A DNA stretch of 64,000 bases, from assembly GCF_002850255.1 (NCBI RefSeq), contig NZ_CP022523.1, positions 1,064,486 to 1,128,485 of the forward strand, given 5' to 3'. Shown here piece after piece: positions 56,590 through 64,000 of the stretch. A program made the position numbers and the translations under genes. Under the pieces are notes generated by a model. It did no database searches. It worked only from the letters and a program-made list of their open reading frames with translations, and had not been told where the DNA came from. The number at the start of each line of letters is the position of its first letter. Position 1 is the stretch's first letter. Source of the DNA: Pseudoalteromonas sp. NC201 (GTDB lineage: Bacteria; Pseudomonadota; Gammaproteobacteria; Enterobacterales; Alteromonadaceae).

Positions 56590-58674
56590 ATGAACTATTC
56601 ACTTCACCCCTCTGTCGGTGTCGCAAGACTCGGTAATAGCGATGGTCAGTTTTATTTAGCACCAGACAAAATAGGTGGTTTACCGTTTGAATCCGATGAA
56701 TGGGGCAATAAGATAGACAGCCCTGTCAGTCAGTTTAAAGATGCAGAAGGCCGGATCCGCAGACAGGGCCAACCCTTTAAAATCATTGACGAAAATAACA
56801 ATGAGCTTACGTTATCGAGCGATAACGTTAAATCCATTAGTTGGACTGTACACGTCGCTAATAAAAAGGCGGCATGGTATGAGTTTAATGAATTACAAGG
56901 CAACTTACTCTATGGTCAAGATAATAGTTATAGCAATCGCAACACGCCTTGGCGTAATGCGGATGCAACGGATCGCCGAAGCTTAATTATTGACCCAGGT
57001 CCAAGAACGATATCTGGCGCAAATGCAAAGGCTGAATTTGACGCCGCCAGTGCGCCTGCAGGATATCCGGTTAGTTTCCCTCCCAAACCGTGCCAAGGCA
57101 CTGAAATAAAGTCTCTCGGAGACATTTTAACCGATAACGAAGGCCGCTTAGTGGTACTTGGCGGTAAAGGGAATGCGGGTGGTAACCAGCCTCTTGAATC
57201 TTACGGTGGTGCGGACACATGGCATGATGATATTGCGGATGGAACTGTGTATTGCACGGTTACGTTTGACGATGGTAAAACCTTGCAACTCTCTGCTTGG
57301 GTAATTGTTGGCTCTCCGGATTTTGCACCGGAAATCGTTAATATCTCCAACCTCAGTGATACTATGTTTGACGTTGCGGTGCGCGAACAAAACTTATGTC
57401 CTGAGCTATACAGCGATGGTGAGTATCAGTCTTCTTATCAGGCAAATTATTACCAAGATATTGAGCCGATTATCCAGCGTATTAGCCGTTATCAGTGGGT
57501 ATCAAATGTCCAATCTATGTCGGCATTTGTTTCCAATATTTTTGATTTTAAAGACAACTCTGAAGATAATAAAGCCAATCGTCAGGCTTACTTTAAGTAC
57601 TTTAGACAGCCAGTTGACCCAGCCACAGTGCAGCAAACTCCGCCAAACGAGCAAACCAATCAGCAACTATTCGAGTATGGTATTGAGGGTAATTTACCAC
57701 TGATGCCAATGAACTCTGGTAGTAACTCTGTGAGCAACGCTGAAGACAATATTGTCGATAAGTTTCTGACGTTAACGCAGACTCAATACTTCTTACTGAG
57801 TCAGTGGGCCGCTGGTAACTTTTCAAGTGCTAAACCTTCAGCGCCACAGAGCGCAGTCGATGAGTTTGGCGTATTTTATGCGGATCAAGGTAGCGTGGGT
57901 AATTGCGTTGGCTTACCTATGTGTCCAGGGATTGAGGTAACGTGGAGTTTACAAAATCCAGCAGTGTACGCGGCGCCTTATATCATCAAAGATCAAAGCA
58001 TGGGTAATGGCTTTCCGAGCGGTTTGGATGCTGAGCGTGATGAGTGCGAAGGCGGTGGATGTCAGCCTGGAGATTTAACCAAGCGCATGGCATGCCCGTG
58101 GCAAGCAGACTTTTTCAACTGTACTATTCAAAATGTGAACTTTACCGAGCCAACGGTGAATAAAGTGAACGTTGGCACGGAAGACGATCCGCAAATGGTG
58201 CCAGCTGCCCCAACTTACTATAGTTACTGGTGGCCACCACAAAGCCCTTGGGATGTATTGACGAATCAATTTGATGATCAATCACTTACCCATCTGCCTG
58301 CAGGCCAGCAAGTCAACTATGCACGTGGTATCAATAGTTTTGTGCAAATGGTTGAGCATTGGTCGGCACTTGGTTTTATCCGCAATCAAAATAGTGATGA
58401 ACCGAATTTCCCCTACTTTACGGAAATCGAACGTAATCACCAACTGTTTGCGTATAAGGATGTGCCTGTCTCTGATATTACTGGGAATTGCCAAGACGAC
58501 GGAACCGATATTCCGGTGTTTTATATTCCTGATGACCTTAAAGATCACTTGTCGTGCGGGTGCTCTAAGGCCAAAGCAATATTAAAAGGACTTGAAGAAA
58601 AAATGGCTAAGCCAATTACGCAAAAACGAGCTGCGAAAAAAGTGCCTCGCAGCGGTACTCGAACAAGACGGTAA
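56590..58674 (+). CDS. LodA-like quinoprotein amino-acid oxidase (CTQ-type)
   Basis: 694-residue protein starting at ATG 56590 with AAAGGATATAAAT before it; no signal peptide, as usual for LodA proteins, which are exported without one. SLHPSVGVARLGNS at the N-terminus and MCPGIEVTWSLQNPAVYAAPYII at about 444-466 are family hallmarks of LodA (L-lysine epsilon-oxidase) and GoxA (glycine oxidase). The CTQ cofactor is made from a Cys and a Trp; candidate residues are Cys502 or Cys511 in MACPWQADFFNC and Trp547/548 in YWWPPQSP, but I have not aligned it. It would oxidise an amino acid to an aldehyde plus ammonia and hydrogen peroxide. It overlaps the LodB-like gene by one base. Confidence 0.87.
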   Translation: MNYSLHPSVGVARLGNSDGQFYLAPDKIGGLPFESDEWGNKIDSPVSQFKDAEGRIRRQGQPFKIIDENNNELTLSSDNVKSISWTVHVANKKAAWYEFNELQGNLLYGQDNSYSNRNTPWRNADATDRRSLIIDPGPRTISGANAKAEFDAASAPAGYPVSFPPKPCQGTEIKSLGDILTDNEGRLVVLGGKGNAGGNQPLESYGGADTWHDDIADGTVYCTVTFDDGKTLQLSAWVIVGSPDFAPEIVNISNLSDTMFDVAVREQNLCPELYSDGEYQSSYQANYYQDIEPIIQRISRYQWVSNVQSMSAFVSNIFDFKDNSEDNKANRQAYFKYFRQPVDPATVQQTPPNEQTNQQLFEYGIEGNLPLMPMNSGSNSVSNAEDNIVDKFLTLTQTQYFLLSQWAAGNFSSAKPSAPQSAVDEFGVFYADQGSVGNCVGLPMCPGIEVTWSLQNPAVYAAPYIIKDQSMGNGFPSGLDAERDECEGGGCQPGDLTKRMACPWQADFFNCTIQNVNFTEPTVNKVNVGTEDDPQMVPAAPTYYSYWWPPQSPWDVLTNQFDDQSLTHLPAGQQVNYARGINSFVQMVEHWSALGFIRNQNSDEPNFPYFTEIERNHQLFAYKDVPVSDITGNCQDDGTDIPVFYIPDDLKDHLSCGCSKAKAILKGLEEKMAKPITQKRAAKKVPRSGTRTRR

Positions 58675-59810
58675 TGGATATGAATGGTACTCACGAATGT
58701 GATGTGCTAGTAATTGGTGCTGGCCCTGCTGGGGCTAGCACCGCATTAAACTTGCTCAATCACACAGACCTATCAGTCATTTTAATCGAGCAGTCTGATT
58801 TACAAAAATTAAGAATTGGCGAAAGTGTATCTGCAAGTGTGTTTTCGGTATTGGACTATTTGCAGATAGATAGAGCGGATTTCGGTCCGCACTGTTTTAC
58901 TCCAACTCAAGGTAATAGTGCATTTTGGGGAAGTGAGAAATCTGCTAATCGTCACGCGATTTTTGCACCAGACAGAGCAACCTATCAAATTAATCGCGAG
59001 ATATTTGATCTAACCTTGCTCGAAAGCACAATCCAGCGCGGTGGAACGGTGTTCCCGCGCACTAAAAGCAAAGCAATTACTCAGTTACAAGACGGTCGTT
59101 ACTCAGTGGTGGTGAGTCATCCTGACTATGGTCAGTTCACCATTGTTTGCAAGTATCTAGTTGATGCGTCAGGGCGTAATTCGTCTATTGGCAAATCTCT
59201 AGGAGCGGCTGTTCAGCAATATGACAGACTTACTGGGGTTGGTGCCTTCTTTAAAGTAAAGCGGGGGGCGCTTGAGCAACTTCAACTAATTGAAAGTGAT
59301 GAATGTGGCTGGTGGTACAGTGCGGCGCTTTCTAACGATATGTTAGTTGTAACGTATTTTAGTGATTTTGAATTGCTCTCAAAGCAGCGCTTAAATCGTT
59401 TGGCACAGTGGCAAGCGCACTTAGGTAGCAGTAAATATATGTCAAGGCGTGTTGAGGGGGCAAAGATGGTCGACGAAAACCTATGGGTCCGACCTGCCGG
59501 GAGCCATTTTAACAGTTTTGCTCATCTCAAAAATTATCTACCAGTGGGGGATGCGGCTTGTGCGTTTGACCCTATTTCCTCTATGGGATTAGGGTTTGCC
59601 ATGACATCGGGATGCCAAGCGGCAGCCATTATCGGCAATACCAAAACATCTCAAGCGTTTATGCACAGTAGCAAGATGTATCAACAAGACTTAGCGCGTC
59701 AGTTTGATCAGTACTTAGCGCTAAAGCAGCAGTTTTATAATAAGGAAAAACGTTGGTGTGATGCGCCTTTTTGGTTCAAGCGGCAGCAACTTATTAATCA
59801 GGTTGCTTAA
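58674..59810 (+). CDS. LodB-like FAD-dependent maturation enzyme
   Basis: 378-residue flavoprotein of the LodB/GoxB type, needed to generate the CTQ cofactor of the partner oxidase. A dinucleotide-binding motif VIGAGPAGASTALNL lies at about 13-27, an RIGESVSAS block follows at ~44-52 as in halogenase-like flavoproteins, and a second FAD motif VGDAACAFDPISSMGLGFAM lies at about 294-313. The start overlaps the stop of the oxidase gene by one base (TAATG), so translation is coupled. The nearest alternative is a tryptophan halogenase-like oxidoreductase, but the genomic pairing makes the LodB role firm. A hairpin repeat lies just past its stop. Confidence 0.9.
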   Translation: MDMNGTHECDVLVIGAGPAGASTALNLLNHTDLSVILIEQSDLQKLRIGESVSASVFSVLDYLQIDRADFGPHCFTPTQGNSAFWGSEKSANRHAIFAPDRATYQINREIFDLTLLESTIQRGGTVFPRTKSKAITQLQDGRYSVVVSHPDYGQFTIVCKYLVDASGRNSSIGKSLGAAVQQYDRLTGVGAFFKVKRGALEQLQLIESDECGWWYSAALSNDMLVVTYFSDFELLSKQRLNRLAQWQAHLGSSKYMSRRVEGAKMVDENLWVRPAGSHFNSFAHLKNYLPVGDAACAFDPISSMGLGFAMTSGCQAAAIIGNTKTSQAFMHSSKMYQQDLARQFDQYLALKQQFYNKEKRWCDAPFWFKRQQLINQVA

Positions 59811-59818
59811 CTGAAACT

Positions 59819-59870
59819 AACCGAAGAATAACAACTGCTTGCGCATAAGTTGTTATTCTGATTTCGGGTT
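59819..59870. repeat. 52-bp hairpin, ends-only relative of the ~196-bp repeat; possible bidirectional terminator
   Basis: AACCGAAGAATAACAACT pairs with AGTTGTTATTCTGATTTCGGGTT around a 12-nt loop. The AACC/GGTT ends and GAATAA/TTATTC cores resemble the tips of the larger element at 5480-5676. It sits between convergent genes, LodB-like and a small secreted protein. Confidence 0.6.
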
Positions 59871-59878
59871 AGCTCATA

Positions 59879-60184
59879 TTAAAGCAAGCTTAAAATGTGT
59901 TTGGCGTTTTGTCGGGCAAGACAGCCCTTGACGGGATCGGTTGAAAACGTTTTAGCCGATATCTCCATAGGCTTCCCTTCATGAAGTACATCACCGCTAT
60001 AGACCTTAACTCGACAGGTCGTTTTGTTTTGCTCTTCGGAATAAACAAGCTCCACTTTTTCGGCCTTCATGATTAAGTTTTTGTAGGGGTATCCCGCATC
60101 AGTAAATACTTTTTCAGTTTGTACCTGCTCGGATGTTGATGCGAGTGCTGCTAGAGGAAATGCAAGAATAATTGCGTATTTCAT
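59879..60184 (-). CDS. Small secreted protein of unknown function
   Basis: 101-residue protein from ATG 60184, supported by GGAGTCTTTATC and by a signal peptide (MKYAIILAFPLAALAS); an in-frame ATG at 60214 has less support. The mature ~85 residues include a Cys pair (TTCRVKV and KGCLARQ) and one conserved-looking stretch KTFSTDPVKGC. I do not recognise a family. It is convergent with the LodB-like gene and divergent from the LysR regulator, which begins 113 bp away, so the regulator may control it. Confidence 0.65.
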   Translation of the reverse strand: MKYAIILAFPLAALASTSEQVQTEKVFTDAGYPYKNLIMKAEKVELVYSEEQNKTTCRVKVYSGDVLHEGKPMEISAKTFSTDPVKGCLARQNAKHILSLL

Positions 60185-60296
60185 GATAAAGACTCCTTCC
60201 GTCTCTGATTTCACTGCTAAGTATTGTGTGCATTCATAAAACTGACAAACTAGAAATTCTGACCTATAGTTAAGTTTTAATTAAGTAAGATGGCGA

Positions 60297-61178
60297 ATGA
60301 AATCACCTCCACTCAAAGGACTTTGGTATTTTAAAACGGCGGCGGAATTAGGCAGTTTTAAGCAGGCGGCGGAAGCCTTATTTGTGACTCAAGCCGCTGT
60401 GAGTCAACAGATAAGAACCCTTGAGCAACAGCTTGGTTGTATGTTATTTGAACGACAAACAAGAAAGGTATTGCTAACTCAGCAAGGACAAGACTTGTTG
60501 CCTTACTTACACAAGGCCTTTGGGCAAATGGAAATGGGCTTGTCGACGTTAAAATCAGATCCTAACCCAAACACCATTAACCTGTCGGTTTTGCCTTCAT
60601 TTGCTACTTGTTGGCTGTTGCCAAGGTTGGCGAGCTTCAACAAAGCATTACCAGACTACCAGCTACGTATTGATCCAACCGAGCAACTCGCCGATTTTAA
60701 CCACGACGATATTGATATTGGGATCCGCTTTGGATTTGGTAACTATCCGGGACTGAAAAGCGAGCTCATCGCGGAGGATGAGTTAGTCCTTGCCTACCGT
60801 CCTGGATTAATTGACCCAAATAAACCGTTGCGAGAACAGCTATCTAAACTCAATTTTATCTATGATGAAGGCCGGGATAATGAGCATGCGTGGCTTGAAC
60901 TAAACAAACAACTGGATTTGAGTGGTCATACATTCAGTAATCTCAAAATTGATAATGCGGCGTTGGTACAGCAAGCAACGGTGGCAGGGCAGGGGTTTTC
61001 TTTGTTACGTCGACGTTTAGTGAATCAATCTTTAGAGCTAGGCCAATTAGAAATCTATCCCGACTTTGCATGGTTATGTGAATATCGGTATTACTTGGTC
61101 GCACCAGAGCGCCATTTTGAGTGGCCTAAATTAAAGGCGTTTCGAGATTGGATTGTGGCTGAGCTTAGCGCATGTTGA
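60297..61178 (+). CDS. LysR-family transcriptional regulator (GcvA-like)
   Basis: 293-residue DNA-binding regulator. The N-terminal winged helix-turn-helix (LGSFKQAAEALFVTQAAVSQQIRTLEQQLG, about residues 18-47) is followed by the linker helix and a periplasmic-binding-like effector domain (SVLPSFATCWLLPRLASF, ..DDIDIGIRFGFGNYPGLKSELI). The PPLKGLWYFKTAAELGSFKQAAEAL start is typical of the GcvA/AmpR subgroup. A LysR regulator usually controls a divergent neighbour; here the divergent gene is the small secreted protein at 59879-60184, and katG is convergent. Its effector and targets are unknown. Confidence 0.9.
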   Translation: MKSPPLKGLWYFKTAAELGSFKQAAEALFVTQAAVSQQIRTLEQQLGCMLFERQTRKVLLTQQGQDLLPYLHKAFGQMEMGLSTLKSDPNPNTINLSVLPSFATCWLLPRLASFNKALPDYQLRIDPTEQLADFNHDDIDIGIRFGFGNYPGLKSELIAEDELVLAYRPGLIDPNKPLREQLSKLNFIYDEGRDNEHAWLELNKQLDLSGHTFSNLKIDNAALVQQATVAGQGFSLLRRRLVNQSLELGQLEIYPDFAWLCEYRYYLVAPERHFEWPKLKAFRDWIVAELSAC

Positions 61179-61321
61179 AATAGCGATTTTATATGTTCTT
61201 GGTTAACTTTAGCTTGGCCCATAAGGCGGCGAGTTGAGTACTGCAAAAAATAAAGCGGATAGGATAAACAGGCCAAGCCACTGTTATATACGCACCAGTG
61301 GCTAGGCTGAGTGATAAGCAG

Positions 61322-63670
<2,349 letters not shown>

Positions 63671-63674
<4 letters not shown>

Positions 63675-63989
63675 GGCCTGTTGATCTTTCAAGTTTGTTT
63701 TTGCAGCAGTTTGATTGGTATTTATACAAGGCAGAGCCAGCGTAGCATAGTCACTCTATGTAAGTCTGGCGATAAAGACTTTGTGCTCCTGCAAAGTCAC
63801 CTTACCCCACATCCTTGTGGGGCAACACAGTAGAAATGCTAATCAAGCGCTGCCCTTTGGGTTCATCTGAGTGCGCTTTGTTCATTGTTGCTCAACTTTT
63901 GCCTAGATTACTAGGCGGCAAGTCGAGCGTCGCGACCAAAACACACTCAGAAGAACAAAAATCAAACAGCAAAGGTCAACAGGCCCTAG
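63671..63989. repeat. MITE-like element B, CTAG-flanked, ~319 bp
   Basis: CTAGGGCCTGTTGATCTTT at the left and AAAGGTCAACAGGCCCTAG at the right are near-perfect inverted repeats. Beginning and ending 30 bp resemble element A, while the interior of about 250 bp is unique to B. It has no complete transposase gene. Confidence 0.8.
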
Positions 63990-64000
63990 ATAAAGGTAGT

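Overview
The window looks like chromosomal DNA of a marine gammaproteobacterium, most likely a Pseudoalteromonas or close Alteromonadales relative. This is inferred from gene content, not from a database search. The supporting features are several large secreted metalloproteases, a LodA/LodB-type quinoprotein amino-acid oxidase pair, several TonB-dependent receptors, many small lipoproteins, and abundant interspersed repeats (REP-like palindromes and MITE-like elements). I see no rRNA, tRNA, CRISPR array, complete insertion sequence or prophage.

Layout. 1-5.3 kb: end of an unknown secreted protein, a multidomain M4 (thermolysin-type) protease with four PKD and two GEVED domains, and a small lipoprotein. 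5.3-5.9 kb: two copies of a ~196-bp repeat. 6-11.1 kb: an ABC export operon (ATPase, three membrane-fusion adaptors, one MacB-type permease). 11.4-12.8 kb: an NfeD/SPFH membrane pair. 12.9-20 kb: a zinc metzincin-like protease, a periplasmic binding-like protein, a D-threonine aldolase/D-serine dehydratase-like enzyme, NudB, a candidate small RNA, and an M6 protease. 19.7-31.1 kb: two chemoreceptor-type proteins, a REP array, a collagen-stalked beta-propeller lipoprotein, a six-domain CHRD lipoprotein whose middle domains are recent duplicates, a glycerophosphodiester phosphodiesterase and a lipoprotein gene with a frameshift. 31.1-33.9 kb: REP copies and a siderophore-type TonB receptor behind a Fur-box-like site. 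34-40 kb: a PD-(D/E)XK-like protein, a dGTPase, a broken S24-like gene, two unknown membrane proteins and a UPF0149/TPR-like protein. 40-54 kb: the most interesting locus (below). 54.5-63.5 kb: a secreted phospholipase/nuclease-like protein, LodA-like and LodB-like proteins, a LysR regulator and KatG. The last 500 bp hold two adjacent MITE-like elements.

The standout is 39.9-54.0 kb. A TonB-dependent receptor is transcribed divergently from a compact three-gene operon: an ExbB/TolQ/MotA-type protein, a DUF2149 protein and a 1307-residue CobN-like chelatase. The chelatase carries a signal peptide and a C-terminal membrane anchor, so its catalytic part should face the periplasm. No cobalamin biosynthesis gene is nearby. 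This set matches the HmuS-HmuT-HmuU part of the Bacteroidetes heme-uptake (hmu) locus, where HmuS is a CobN-like protein linked to removing iron from heme. Directly downstream, behind a strong Fur-box match (15/19), is a second operon: another TonB receptor of similar type, a secreted M36-like metalloprotease with a P domain, and two DUF1566 proteins, all with overlapping or near-overlapping reading frames. My inference is an iron-regulated system in which a protease frees heme (or another metal tetrapyrrole) from proteins, receptors import it, and a periplasmic chelatase-type enzyme strips the metal.

The LodA/LodB pair would make hydrogen peroxide from an amino acid, and katG lies 1.5 kb away, which may be protective. 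Calls rest on motif recognition by eye; family assignments without an explicit motif are marked with lower confidence.
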